DNA of 64,000 bases from Isoptericola halotolerans (GCF_003003075.1 NZ_PVTX01000003.1:186001-250000), one strand, 5' to 3'. Counted from the stretch's first letter, positions 1 to 8,532 are shown. Numbers and translations: made by a program. Notes: a model not told the origin generated them from the letters alone.

Positions 1-1
1 C

Positions 2-2188
2 GAGCTCGAGCCGCAGCCGTTGTCGCAGCAGTCGCGCATCTACGCGAGCAACGGCAAGCTGCTGGCCACGTTCTACTACCAGAACCGCATCGTGCTACCG
101 CTCGAGGAGATCTCCGAGCACATGCAGCATGCGGCCATCGCCATCGAGGACGAGCGCTTCTACGAGCACAACGGCGTGGATCCCAAGGGCATCACCCGCG
201 CGGCGGTCAACAACCTCAGCGGCTCGGACACGCAGGGCGCGTCGACGATCACGCAGCAGTACGTCAAGAACATGCTCATCGAGGCGGCGCTGCAGGACGG
301 CGACCCCTTCGCGGTGATCGACGCGCACGAGGACACCCTCAACCGCAAGCTCCGCGAGGCGAAGATGGCCATCGCGCTCGAGAAGAAGATGTCCAAGGAG
401 GAGATCCTCCAGGGCTACCTCAACGTGGCGCAGTACGGCAAGAACCAGATCTACGGCGTCGAGACTGCCTCCCGCTACTACTTCGACAAGTCCGCGATCG
501 ACCTGACGCCGGTCGAGGCGGCCACCATCGCCGGTGTGACGAAGGCGCCGAGCCAGTTCGACCCCACGCAGAACCCGGAGAACGCGGAGGAACGCCGCAA
601 CCTCGTCCTGCAGAACATGTGGAAGCTCGGGTACATCACCACCGAGCAGCGCGAGGAAGCGCAGGAGACGCCGCTCGAGGACACCCTGAAGGTGACGCCG
701 GTGTCGGCCGGTTGCCAGTCGGCCAACGGATCGGCGTTCTTCTGCGACTACGTGATCAAGGAGATCCTCCTCGACGCGACGTACGGCGAGACGCGGGCCG
801 ACCGCAACAAGCTGCTCTACCGTGGCGGGCTCGAGATCCACACCACGCTGGACATGAAGATGCAGCGCCAGGCGTACAAGACGATCAAGAGCGCGGTTCC
901 CGAAGGCGACGAGAGCGGACTCGAGGCGTCCGTCGTCTCGGTCGAGCCTGGCACGGGCAAGATCAAGGCGATGGCCCAGAACGTGCCCTACACGGGGACG
1001 AAGGCCGCCGACAAGGCCTCCCGCGACACGACCGTCAACTACAACGCCGACTACATCCACGGCGCGTCGGGCGGGTTCCAGCCGGGTTCGAACTTCAAGC
1101 CGATCGTGCTCGCGGAGTGGCTGCGCAGTGGACACACACTGAACGACACGGTCAGCGCCAACCACAACACATACACGGTCGGCAACTTCACGTCGCCGTG
1201 CGTGGGTAGCCTCGGTACCGAAACCTGGTCTCCGAGGAACGCCGAAGGTAACACCGCCGGGAACATCTCTGTGCTCCGGGCGACCTACGAGTCGGTCAAC
1301 ACCGCGTACGCATCCATGGGTGCTCAGCTCAATCTCTGCGATCTTCGCAGCACCGCCTTCGACATGGGTTTCCGGCCGACAAGCAAGTCGGGAGTCGGGC
1401 CGCTCAATACGGGCACTGTCAAGAAGACCGACATCGACATCCAGGCTCCGATGGTGCTCGGGACGCAGGAGTCCTCGCCGCTGAACATGGCCTCGACGTA
1501 CGCGACCCTGGCTTCGGGCGGCACGTTCTGCACGCCGGTGGCAATCACCGAGGTGACGGGGCCCGACGGGATGTCGTACGACGTCCCCCAGTCCCAGTGC
1601 GACAAGAATGCGCTGCCCAGCAACATCGCAAACACCATGGTGTACGCCATGGAGAAGGTCTTCACCGACGGTACTGCGCGACGGCTTGGCGGTTTGGCAG
1701 ATGGACGGCCGGTGGCCGGCAAGACGGGTACTTCGCAGGCCGCCGCGCAGACCTGGTTCAGCGGCTTCACTCCGCAGCTCGCCTCGACGGTATGGGTCGG
1801 CTCGGTCGAGAGCCAGACCGAGGACCACACGGGCGGCATGTACGTCAACGGAAACTGGTACGACCCCCTGTATGGCTCGTCGGTCGCCGCTCCGGCGTGG
1901 AAGGAATACATGGACGTGGCCGTCGAGGGCATGCCTGTGCAGGAATTCGGCTCGCCCGACCAGAACCTCATCGGGCAGGCGCCGGCGCCGTACGTCCCGC
2001 CGTCGACCGATGACGACGACGAAGAGTCCTCTGACTCGTCCGACGACGGCGGCGACAACAATGGCGACGGCGACAACAACGGCGGCAACGGCGGCGGCGG
2101 CGGCAACGGCGGCGGCGGCGGCGGCGGTGGCGGCGGCGGTGGCGGCAACGGCGGTGGCGGCGGCAACGGCAACGGGGGCGACGACTGA
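2..2188 (+). CDS. Class A penicillin-binding protein, 5'-truncated by window edge
   Basis: Bifunctional peptidoglycan synthase that polymerises glycan strands and cross-links stem peptides at the outer face of the membrane. The reading frame is open to the window edge, so the cytoplasmic tail and membrane anchor lie outside. Counting from the TTG at 20, the glycosyltransferase 51 domain shows EDERFY (43-48) and GASTITQQYVKN (73-84). The transpeptidase domain has the SxxK motif SNFK (serine 357), SVN (425) and KTG (568). The C-terminus is an acidic Asp/Ser stretch followed by a Gly/Asn tail of about 45 residues. Such low-complexity tails are common on actinobacterial PBPs. The metallophosphoesterase follows almost immediately, so the two may be co-transcribed. 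Family assignment is secure; the exact paralogue (ponA-type) is not decided. Confidence 0.95.
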   Translation, partial: ELEPQPLSQQSRIYASNGKLLATFYYQNRIVLPLEEISEHMQHAAIAIEDERFYEHNGVDPKGITRAAVNNLSGSDTQGASTITQQYVKNMLIEAALQDGDPFAVIDAHEDTLNRKLREAKMAIALEKKMSKEEILQGYLNVAQYGKNQIYGVETASRYYFDKSAIDLTPVEAATIAGVTKAPSQFDPTQNPENAEERRNLVLQNMWKLGYITTEQREEAQETPLEDTLKVTPVSAGCQSANGSAFFCDYVIKEILLDATYGETRADRNKLLYRGGLEIHTTLDMKMQRQAYKTIKSAVPEGDESGLEASVVSVEPGTGKIKAMAQNVPYTGTKAADKASRDTTVNYNADYIHGASGGFQPGSNFKPIVLAEWLRSGHTLNDTVSANHNTYTVGNFTSPCVGSLGTETWSPRNAEGNTAGNISVLRATYESVNTAYASMGAQLNLCDLRSTAFDMGFRPTSKSGVGPLNTGTVKKTDIDIQAPMVLGTQESSPLNMASTYATLASGGTFCTPVAITEVTGPDGMSYDVPQSQCDKNALPSNIANTMVYAMEKVFTDGTARRLGGLADGRPVAGKTGTSQAAAQTWFSGFTPQLASTVWVGSVESQTEDHTGGMYVNGNWYDPLYGSSVAAPAWKEYMDVAVEGMPVQEFGSPDQNLIGQAPAPYVPPSTDDDDEESSDSSDDGGDNNGDGDNNGGNGGGGGNGGGGGGGGGGGGGNGGGGGNGNGGDD
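2047..2184 (+). repeat. GGC/AAC triplet repeat coding a Gly/Asn tail
   Basis: A run of GGC, GGT and AAC codons at the 3' end of the PBP gene encodes Gly-rich sequence punctuated by Asn. Long identical triplet runs of this kind are prone to slippage, so tail length may vary between strains. Confidence 0.8.
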
Positions 2189-2199
2189 GCGCCCGCGGG

Positions 2200-3108
2200 G
2201 TGCTCGGCGGGATCGTCACCGTCGCGGCAGCCGGGCTCGCCTACGCCCATCTGGAGACCAAGCTCTTCACCGTCCGGCACGTGACCGTGCCGGCCCTGCC
2301 GACCGGTGAGCGCGACCTGCGGGTCCTGCACGTCTCCGACCTGCACCTCACCCCCACCCAGCACCGCAAGATCGCCTGGGTGCGGTCGCTCGCAGCCCTC
2401 GAGCCGGATCTGGTCATCGACACGGGTGACAACCTGGCGCACCGCGAGGCCCTCGGTCCGCTGCTCCACGCGCTGGAGCCGCTGCTCGAGCAGGCTCCGG
2501 GCGCCTTCGTCATGGGGTCGAACGACTACTACGCGCCGAAGCCGAAGAACCCCGCCCGCTACCTGTGGACGCGATCCGGCCCCCGTACCCGCAGCGCGCC
2601 CAACCTGCCGGCCGCCGAGCTGGCCGCGGCGATGTCCGGCGCCGGGTGGGTGGACCTGACGAACCGGCGTGACGCCGTCGTCGTCGACGGACGACGCATC
2701 GCGTTCGCGGGCGTCGACGACCCGCACCTGGGCCTCGACGACTTCCCCGCACCCGGCCCGGCGCACGCCGACGAGGGCGAGGCGCTGCTCCGGCTCGGCG
2801 TCACGCACGCCCCGTACACGCGTGTGCTCGACCAGATGTACGCCGACGGCGCGGACGCGATCATCGCCGGGCACACGCACGGCGGCCAGCTCTGCGTGCC
2901 GTTCTACGGGGCGCTGGTGACCAACTGCGACATCGACCGGCGGCGGGCCAAGGGACTGCACGGCTGGCCCGGCGCCCGCCCGGACGCGCCCGACGGCGAG
3001 GACTCCACCTGGTTGCACGTCTCGGCCGGCGCGGGCACCTCGCCGTACGCGCCCGTGCGATTCGCGTGCCGCCCCGAGGCGACCCTGATCACGTTCACGG
3101 CGCGTTAG
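2200..3108 (+). CDS. Membrane-anchored metallophosphoesterase (YkuE/YaeI type)
   Basis: Calcineurin-like phosphoesterase with a single N-terminal hydrophobic segment (about residues 2-16), so probably membrane-attached. The metal ligands are visible in order: DLHL (D47, H49), DTGDN (74-78), GSND (106-109) and GHTHGGQ (H225 and H227). Family members hydrolyse phosphomonoesters or phosphodiesters, and some act on lipid substrates such as UDP-diacylglucosamine or phospholipids; the substrate here cannot be told. GTG at 2200 is the first start after the PBP stop, 12 bases away, and no good ribosome binding site separates them, which suggests translational coupling. Length (302 aa) is normal for the family. 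Confidence 0.88.
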   Translation: MLGGIVTVAAAGLAYAHLETKLFTVRHVTVPALPTGERDLRVLHVSDLHLTPTQHRKIAWVRSLAALEPDLVIDTGDNLAHREALGPLLHALEPLLEQAPGAFVMGSNDYYAPKPKNPARYLWTRSGPRTRSAPNLPAAELAAAMSGAGWVDLTNRRDAVVVDGRRIAFAGVDDPHLGLDDFPAPGPAHADEGEALLRLGVTHAPYTRVLDQMYADGADAIIAGHTHGGQLCVPFYGALVTNCDIDRRRAKGLHGWPGARPDAPDGEDSTWLHVSAGAGTSPYAPVRFACRPEATLITFTAR

Positions 3109-3142
3109 CGGATCCGGTTTTCGTTCCCGGGCGATCGTCGGC

Positions 3143-3148
3143 TATTCT
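3143..3148 (+). promoter_or_regulatory. Candidate -10 of the tRNA-Pro promoter
   Basis: TATTCT stands in the gap between the phosphoesterase stop and the tRNA, about 50 bases before the mature tRNA 5' end, in an unusually AT-rich spot. A TTTTCG-like -35 lies about 19 bases upstream, which is weak. Confidence 0.4.
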
Positions 3149-3197
3149 GAGCAGGCTTCCGCGGACGGGCTCGTCCTGTGCTGTGGATGCAGTCCTT

Positions 3198-3279
<82 letters not shown>

Positions 3280-3280
3280 A

Positions 3281-3323
3281 AAGGGCCGCTGACCTGGGCA
3301 TTTGCTCAGGACAGCGGTCCTTT
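3281..3323 (+). terminator. Terminator after tRNA-Pro
   Basis: A bipartite stem, AAGGGCCGCTG against CAGCGGTCCTT with an inner CCTG/CAGG, is followed by a short T-rich run. It lies just inside the island, so the element appears to bring its own terminator for the tRNA transcript. Confidence 0.75.
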
Positions 3324-3620
3324 CGCATTGTCCGGGGAGGCCTCTTCGTCCCTGCTGCTGGCTCCATCGCTGGCGTATCGACGTCATGCGACCTCTTCGT
3401 GCACCACGCCTTCGAACACGTTCGCGCTGGTCACAAGCCCCGACTCGACGGTTTGCGACCTCTTCGACATCCGCAGTTCCGGCTCCCCCTCGGTCTCGCC
3501 ACAGCGCTGGATGCGGGCGACAGAGTGCTGCCGCCTCAGTTGACACGGCCCGACTGCCATCCTTCTCACGCCGCCGCGCCCCTCCAGCACAACTTGCCTG
3601 ACCAACACGGCGAGCCAGAC
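3324..3620. other. No gene recognised
   Basis: About 300 bases between the tRNA terminator and the methyltransferase element. Open frames exist on both strands but none has a ribosome binding site, typical codon use or a recognisable motif. A decayed gene, possibly the 5' part of the one interrupted at 3632, could lie here. Confidence 0.4.
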
Positions 3621-4596
3621 CCGCATTGCCGTCTCTGCGCCGATCCGGTGGGGAGTAGCGCAGCGGGGGGCGCGGCAGCGCTCCGTCTGGGCACGCTGCC
3701 CCCACCGACTTCACCGCTGCCGAGAGAGGGATCTTCAAGGACTTGTGACGGCCGCCCGGCCCGGGTGCAGGACCAGCGAGATGAACCCGAGACCGCCGCG
3801 GTATCCCTGGAGCCAGCCGTCGCGGTGCCTCTCGACCGCGGAGAGCACCTCATGCGCGTCCGGGTGATGCGGGTTCTCGACTGCCCAGCGAGCGGGCGCC
3901 CCCGTCCACGCCCACTCGTAGTCGTCCCACTCCTCCTGCGTGCTGACGTGCCCGTGCACCGTCGCCCACCCGTGCCGCGCCACGACGTCGACCGTGCCGG
4001 GCAGGTCGAGGTACTCGTCCACCGAGAGGCCACCGAGGCCGTCGAGGACGGCCGCCGTCGGAGGCGCAGGCCAGAAGCAGTCACCGAGCAGGAGCACACC
4101 GTCGGCGGCGAGGTGGCCCCGCGCAGCCTCGAGCGTGGGTCCGAGGCCCCCGAACGCGTACGCCGAGCCCACGCTGAGCACCGCGTCGAACGGCGCCTCG
4201 CTCACGTACTCTCGAACGTCGCCCTGAACCAGCGTCAGCCGGTCGGCCACCCCTGCGGCAGCAGCCTTGGCCAGCGTCTCCTCGAACCCGACATCGGAAG
4301 TGTCCACGCCCACCGCGGTGAGGCCGGGTTCGCGGCCCAGCGCCCGCAGCAGCCACGTGCCGTCACCGCACCCGAGGTCGAGGACGCTCCCCCGACCGCC
4401 CGTCGTCCGGTCGAGCAGGCCATCAACGCGGGCATCGCTCAGCGGCGACGCGATCGGATGCTCGGAGTGCGCCAGACGCACAAGGCCGGATCGTTCCATC
4501 CCCGGACCCTATGCGACGAGCAACGGCCGGGACACGAACCTCTGACACCTCGTCATGGTCGTTCCCCACCGGATCGGCGAAGAGCCGCATTGCCGT
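3621..4596. mobile_element. Transposon-like cassette carrying a methyltransferase
   Basis: Two 22-base inverted repeats with one mismatch face each other at 3633-3654 and 4563-4584. Immediately outside each is the same 12-base sequence CCGCATTGCCGT (3621-3632 and 4585-4596). This is the layout of terminal inverted repeats plus a target-site duplication. The 952-bp interior holds only the methyltransferase and no transposase. Passenger-carrying, transposase-less derivatives of IS4-group elements (mobile insertion cassettes) have this architecture and 10-13-bp duplications. Assignment to that class is inference. Confidence 0.65.
3735..4499 (-). CDS. Class I SAM-dependent methyltransferase
   Basis: 254-residue Rossmann-fold methyltransferase. 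Motif I is VLDLGCGDG (39-47), and the acidic end of strand 2 appears in AVGVDTSD (about 62-69). The later motifs QGDVRE and GVLLLGDCFW fit the small-molecule (Methyltransf_11/25) group rather than a DNA or rRNA methylase, since no NPPY or DPPY motif is seen. The substrate is unknown. It is the only gene inside the inverted-repeat cassette and lies opposite to the kinase pair, so it is likely an independent passenger. Its codon use resembles the host's. ATG at 4499 is the first start in the frame. Confidence 0.82.
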   Translation of the reverse strand: MERSGLVRLAHSEHPIASPLSDARVDGLLDRTTGGRGSVLDLGCGDGTWLLRALGREPGLTAVGVDTSDVGFEETLAKAAAAGVADRLTLVQGDVREYVSEAPFDAVLSVGSAYAFGGLGPTLEAARGHLAADGVLLLGDCFWPAPPTAAVLDGLGGLSVDEYLDLPGTVDVVARHGWATVHGHVSTQEEWDDYEWAWTGAPARWAVENPHHPDAHEVLSAVERHRDGWLQGYRGGLGFISLVLHPGRAAVTSP

Positions 4597-4746
4597 CGCC
4601 CGCACTGTCCATACACTCGGAGCCATGCCCGACGGCGCCCGCGCTCTGACGGGGCTTGACCCCGGAGTTGCGGAGCGACAACAAGTGACACGCAGGAGTC
4701 CGAGATCACCAAGACAGTGCTGATGGAGCTCGGGGCGGACCAATGA
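4597..4746 (+). pseudogene. 3' remnant of a gene interrupted by the cassette (tentative)
   Basis: If the cassette and one 12-base duplication are removed, a frame entering at about 3544 continues through the junction into residues reading ARTVHTLGAMPDGARALTGL. It goes on to about 4690, where a shift of one frame gives a tail ending MELGADQ and a TGA that overlaps the kinase ATG at 4743 (ATGA). The overlap suggests a translationally coupled upstream partner of the kinase that is now broken. No domain is recognisable in what remains. A HipB-like antitoxin would be expected in this position by analogy, but no helix-turn-helix is visible. Confidence 0.3.
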
Positions 4747-5681
4747 CCAAGGCCTCGATTGCCGACGCCCACGGGGACGAGATCGACGTCACCGACTGGG
4801 CGGTCATTCGTGACGAGCCAGGTGGCCGTGACCCCAACAAGCGCTGGCTTGCGCCAGACCCTGACGCCCCACGCCAGGAGCACTGGTTGTGGAAGTCCAG
4901 ACAGATTACGGCGAGCGGCGACGTGCACGCGCTGACTGATTGCGCGGAGGTCGTTGCCTCCCGCCTGGCGGGCCTCCTGGGCATCCCCGCGGCTGATTGC
5001 CGCTATGCCGTCCACGACGGCGAGCTGGGCTTGGTCTCGCGCAATGTCGCTCCGGAGGGTTTCAGCCTCAACACCGGCGCGGCGTATCTCCCGGAGGTCG
5101 TAGGGTACGTCCGACAGTCGGAGGGCTCGGCCGCGCGGGCCCCTGTTGGGCGTATGCATCGCGATGAGGGCTACACGCTCGACGCGGTCGAGCGGGTTCT
5201 CTCCGGCGTCAATCCTCCGCCAGGGTTGGCTGGGTTCACTGCGTTCGGCGCGTTCGCTGGATACCTCGTTCTCGACGCCCTCGTCGGCAACAGTGACCGC
5301 CACCCGGGGAACTGGGCTCTCCTGGAGTCGGAGACCGGCGAACGTTTCCTCGCTCCCACCTACGATCACGGCACCGCCCTCGGAGCCGGCTTGACCGACG
5401 AGAACCGTAGGGTCAAGGACCCAGCCGCGTTCGCCCGGCGCGGAAGAGCAAATCCCTTCACTCCACGCAAGCAGAGTCTGGTAGATCTTTCCCTCACCGC
5501 GGTACGGCGAGCGGACGCAGCCGAGTGGCTGCGTCGACTCGCTCGGCTCGACGACTCCGGAGTGAGGGCCATACTGGACGCACCGGGTCAGCGACTGTCA
5601 GTGGTCGCGTCTACATTTATGGAACGCGTCGTACTCGAGAACCGGAGGAGGCTGTGCGATGACAACGCTGCTCAAGACTGA
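4743..5681 (+). CDS. HipA/CtkA-like protein kinase
   Basis: 312-residue serine/threonine-type kinase of the HipA C-terminal/phosphoinositide-kinase-like fold. Visible elements are a candidate ATP-binding lysine in WLWK (K51), a helix-C acidic residue (E69), the catalytic loop GNSDRHPGN (182-190; D185, N190) and a metal-binding DHG (208-210) in place of DFG. HipA toxins phosphorylate glutamyl- or tryptophanyl-tRNA synthetase and cause growth arrest; CtkA-type relatives lack the HipA N-terminal subdomain, as this protein does. The stop overlaps the next gene by 23 bases and the start overlaps the stop of a broken upstream frame. A toxin or phage-defence effector role is inferred from fold and island context only. 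Confidence 0.75.
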   Translation: MTKASIADAHGDEIDVTDWAVIRDEPGGRDPNKRWLAPDPDAPRQEHWLWKSRQITASGDVHALTDCAEVVASRLAGLLGIPAADCRYAVHDGELGLVSRNVAPEGFSLNTGAAYLPEVVGYVRQSEGSAARAPVGRMHRDEGYTLDAVERVLSGVNPPPGLAGFTAFGAFAGYLVLDALVGNSDRHPGNWALLESETGERFLAPTYDHGTALGAGLTDENRRVKDPAAFARRGRANPFTPRKQSLVDLSLTAVRRADAAEWLRRLARLDDSGVRAILDAPGQRLSVVASTFMERVVLENRRRLCDDNAAQD

Positions 5682-6318
5682 CCAGCTCCTCGTCAGCCGG
5701 CAGGACCCGGCGACCCGACGCTTCGCGCGCGTGGGGACCTTGACCTTCAACGGCGTCGAGTACTCCTTCGAGTACGACTCGACCGCAGATCGCTCGCTCC
5801 CAGGCCTGCCCCGAGGCAAGCGGCATAGAAGCGAGGCACTGTTCCCGATCTTCGCCGAGCGCATCATTGACCCGCACCGACCGGAGCGCGAGCAGACGCT
5901 GAGCTATCTCGGGCTTCCCCGCGATGCGAGCCCGTTCGAGGTCCTCGCGGTCTCGGGCGGGGGCCGTACCGGCGACACCTACGAGCTGACACCGTTGCCC
6001 CAGCCGGGCGATGTCAGCCTTCCGTTCCTGGTGCACGGAGTCCGGCACCTCACGGCAGCTGAGCGTCGCGAGATCGACCAACTCCGCCCCGGAGACCATC
6101 TGGCTCTGCGACTGGAGTCGAACAACCCTGTCACGAATCGCGCACTGCTCGTGACGAGAGATGGCGGACGGCTCGGCTACGTGCCGACGCCCCTGCTCGA
6201 CTACGTCCACCAGATCATGAAGCAGCCATACGAACTCGCCGTCGAGCGCGTCAACCCGGCCGATGCCGGACTCCACATGCGACTTCTCGTTCGGCTCAAC
6301 GGCCACTACATCGCCTGA
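5659..6318 (+). CDS. HIRAN-domain protein, partner of the kinase
   Basis: 219-residue protein. Residues about 122-190 match the HIRAN pattern: RLESNNPVTNRALLV, then a glycine pair and GYVP (173-176). HIRAN domains bind DNA ends or stalled-fork features and are fused to SNF2 helicases and nucleases. The N-terminal half (VGTLTFNGVEYSFEYD, then LFPIFAERI) faintly resembles the first N-terminal subdomain of HipA, which is the free-standing antitoxin HipS in HipBST systems. The ATG lies inside the kinase 3' end (23-base overlap) behind GGAGGAGG at about 5644, so the two are co-translated. Role as antitoxin or DNA sensor is inference. Confidence 0.65.
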   Translation: MTTLLKTDQLLVSRQDPATRRFARVGTLTFNGVEYSFEYDSTADRSLPGLPRGKRHRSEALFPIFAERIIDPHRPEREQTLSYLGLPRDASPFEVLAVSGGGRTGDTYELTPLPQPGDVSLPFLVHGVRHLTAAERREIDQLRPGDHLALRLESNNPVTNRALLVTRDGGRLGYVPTPLLDYVHQIMKQPYELAVERVNPADAGLHMRLLVRLNGHYIA

Positions 6319-6431
6319 GCGTCCTGGCCTCCCTGCTGGCGCAACTGCTGGCTTACCGGCGCGACCGTGGGCGGACACCAACGGACGCCGAAACCGGCGG
6401 TTCCGGCGGCATCAGGGCACGTCAACGTTCA

Positions 6432-6479
<48 letters not shown>

Positions 6480-6481
<2 letters not shown>

Positions 6482-6522
6482 GAGGCCCTCTGAACAGCGG
6501 GAACGCTGCCCAGGGGCCTCTC
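6480..6522 (+). terminator. Original tRNA-Pro terminator
   Basis: Two stacked stems, GAGAGGCCC/GGGCCTCTC and the inner CAGCG/CGCTG, lie directly after the displaced tRNA 3' half. This is most likely the tRNA terminator from before the island inserted. Confidence 0.75.
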
Positions 6523-6553
6523 GTCGTACCCGGCCACGAAGCACCCGTTGGCG

Positions 6554-6559
6554 TAGCGT
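6554..6559 (+). promoter_or_regulatory. Candidate -10 giving a leaderless ECF41 mRNA
   Basis: TAGCGT ends exactly 6 bases before the ATG at 6566, and no ribosome binding site is present. The same arrangement recurs at the next gene. No clear -35 is seen. Confidence 0.45.
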
Positions 6560-6565
6560 GGCCAC

Positions 6566-7468
6566 ATGACGTCGGACCCGTCCGTGCCCGAGCACTCCGC
6601 CGAGCAGGACGGCACCGCAGCCCTCGACGCGTTCCTCTCCGTCCGGCCGCAGCTCTTCGGGATCGCCTACCGCATGCTGGGTGGTGTTGCGGAGGCGGAG
6701 GATGTCCTGCAGGACACGTGGATCCGGTGGCAGAGCACCGATCGGTCGCGCGTCAAGAACCCTGCTGCGTTCCTGACCACGGTCGCGACGCGCCTGTCGA
6801 TCAACGCGACGACGTCGGCGTACGCTCGGCGCGAGACGTACGTGGGTCCGTGGCTGCCCGAACCGGTCGACACCTCGGAGGACCCCGCCCTGGGTGCCGA
6901 ACGGGCCGAGGCGCTCGAGGTCGCGGTGCTGGTCCTGCTCGAGCGGCTCACTCCTGTCGAGCGGGCCGTCTACGTGCTGCGCGAGGCCTTCGGCTACCCC
7001 TACCGCCGCGTCGCGGAGACGCTGGGCCTGACCGAGACGAACGCACGCCAGCTCGCACGCCGGTCGCGCGACCGTCTCGGCAGCCGTGATGCGGTCACCG
7101 TGGACCGGGACGAGCACCGTCGTCTGCTCGGAGAGTTCCTCGCCGCCGCGCGGGACGGGGACCTGAGCCGCTTCGAGCAGTTTCTGGCCGAGGAGGTCGT
7201 GGCACGCTCGGACGGTGGCGGGCGTGTGCACGCCGCCCGTGTCGACCTGGTGGGGGCCGAGCGGGTCTCGCTCTTCTTCGGCAGCCTCTGGCGCAAGTAC
7301 GGTGACGGCGTCGAGGCGAGCTTCGTCGAGGCGAACGGACGTCCCGCGCTGTCCTTCCGGCGGGACGGAACTCTCACCGGGCTCTTGTCGCTCGAGGTCA
7401 CCGCTGCGGGTATCGAGCACATGTTCATCCAGGTCAACCCCGACAAGCTCGCAGGCTTCGCACCGTGA
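6566..7468 (+). CDS. ECF41-family RNA polymerase sigma factor (SigJ-like)
   Basis: 300-residue ECF sigma factor with regions 2 and 4 in the first 180 residues and a SnoaL-like C-terminal extension that acts as an in-cis regulator. All three family hallmarks are present: YVGPWLPEP in the linker (WLPEP 96-100), DGGGR (216-220) and NPDKL (291-295). ECF41 members lack a separate anti-sigma factor and typically drive a neighbouring gene for a carboxymuconolactone decarboxylase, oxidoreductase or epimerase from TGTCACA-N16-CGTC promoters. An epimerase-like gene with such a site lies 2 kb away (start 10122). The ligand sensed by the C-terminal domain is unknown. Confidence 0.93.
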   Translation: MTSDPSVPEHSAEQDGTAALDAFLSVRPQLFGIAYRMLGGVAEAEDVLQDTWIRWQSTDRSRVKNPAAFLTTVATRLSINATTSAYARRETYVGPWLPEPVDTSEDPALGAERAEALEVAVLVLLERLTPVERAVYVLREAFGYPYRRVAETLGLTETNARQLARRSRDRLGSRDAVTVDRDEHRRLLGEFLAAARDGDLSRFEQFLAEEVVARSDGGGRVHAARVDLVGAERVSLFFGSLWRKYGDGVEASFVEANGRPALSFRRDGTLTGLLSLEVTAAGIEHMFIQVNPDKLAGFAP

Positions 7469-7483
7469 GCGCCACGTATTCCC

Positions 7484-7512
7484 TGGACGACGCAGCAGCG
7501 ACTTCCTAGCGT
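7484..7512 (+). promoter_or_regulatory. Sigma-A-type leaderless promoter of the serine hydrolase
   Basis: TGGACG (7484-7489), a 17-base spacer and TAGCGT (7507-7512), then 6 bases to the ATG at 7519. The transcript would start at or next to the start codon. Confidence 0.6.
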
Positions 7513-7518
7513 GGCCTC

Positions 7519-8532
7519 ATGCACATCGACGTGGACCGGCTCGACGCGGCCGTCACCGAGGCCGCGGCCGAGGGACAGTTCTCCGGCGTCGTGGCGGTCG
7601 ACGTCGCGGACGACCGCGTCCTCGAGCGCGCGTCCGGCGACGCCCACCGCGCGCTGCAGGTGCCGAACACGGCGTCCCACCGGTTCGGCGTCGCGAGCGG
7701 CAGCAAGGCCTTTACCGCCCTGGCCGTGATGCGGCTCGTCGAGGACGGCGCGCTGCACCTGACGACGCCGGCGCGCGCCGTCCTGGGCGCAGATCTTCCT
7801 CTCGTCGACGACGCGGTGACGGTGGAGCACCTGCTGACGCACACGTCCGGCATCGGCGACTACCTCGACGAGGAGGCCGACTGGAAGGTCGACGACCACG
7901 TCCTGCGCTCCCCCGTGCACCTGCTGGACCGTGCCGAGGCGTTCCTGCCGGAGCTGGACGGGTTCCCCCAGCAGTTCGGCCCGGGTGAGCGGTTCGCCTA
8001 CAACAACGGTGGGTACGTGGTCCTGGCGCTGATCGCCGAACGGGTCAGCGGGCGCACGTTCCACGACCTGGTGCACACCGAGGTCTGCGACCGCGCCGGC
8101 CTGACGGCGACCCGCTACCTCCGCTCCGACGACCTGCCCGGGGACGTCGCCCTCGGGTACCTGGACGCGACGGGCAACCGCACCAACCTGCTGCACCTTC
8201 CCGTGCTCGGCAACGGCGACGGCGGCATCTGCACCACGGCCGGCGACCTGCACCGCTTCTGGCGGGCGCTGTTCGCCGGGCAGATCGTGGCACGGGAGAC
8301 GGTCGACGAGATGACCCGCGCCCGCCACGACGTCCCGGCCGAGGACCTGCGCTACGGGATGGGCTTCTGGCGGCACCGCACAGGTCCGGCCGTCATCCTC
8401 GAGGGCTACGACGCCGGGGTCTCGTTCGGCTCCACGCACGACCCGGCCACCTCGACGACGGTGAGCGTGCTGGGCAACACCTCCGAGGGTGCGTGGCCGG
8501 TCATCGGCGCCACAGCGGGGCTGTTCGACTGA
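7519..8532 (+). CDS. Beta-lactamase-fold serine hydrolase
   Basis: 337-residue class C beta-lactamase/DD-peptidase-like protein. The nucleophile motif is SGSK (60-63) and the second motif YNN (161-163), each in its usual context. The third motif, normally HxG or KTG, seems to be replaced by EGYDAG. There is no signal peptide, so it is probably cytoplasmic and more likely an esterase or small-peptide hydrolase than a resistance enzyme. The start is supported by the adjacent leaderless promoter. Confidence 0.85.
   Translation: MHIDVDRLDAAVTEAAAEGQFSGVVAVDVADDRVLERASGDAHRALQVPNTASHRFGVASGSKAFTALAVMRLVEDGALHLTTPARAVLGADLPLVDDAVTVEHLLTHTSGIGDYLDEEADWKVDDHVLRSPVHLLDRAEAFLPELDGFPQQFGPGERFAYNNGGYVVLALIAERVSGRTFHDLVHTEVCDRAGLTATRYLRSDDLPGDVALGYLDATGNRTNLLHLPVLGNGDGGICTTAGDLHRFWRALFAGQIVARETVDEMTRARHDVPAEDLRYGMGFWRHRTGPAVILEGYDAGVSFGSTHDPATSTTVSVLGNTSEGAWPVIGATAGLFD

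Noticed and set aside
95-1828. Long open frame antisense to the PBP gene
   Set aside because: It mirrors the codon bias of the PBP; Arg/Leu/Val-rich shadow sequence without motif or ribosome binding site.
2047-2184. CRISPR-like or microsatellite array
   Set aside because: The triplets are in frame within the PBP gene and encode a Gly/Asn tail; no repeat-spacer structure.
3384-3626. Possible 80-residue integrase remnant on the minus strand
   Set aside because: No tyrosine-recombinase R-H-R-Y pattern and no ribosome binding site could be seen.
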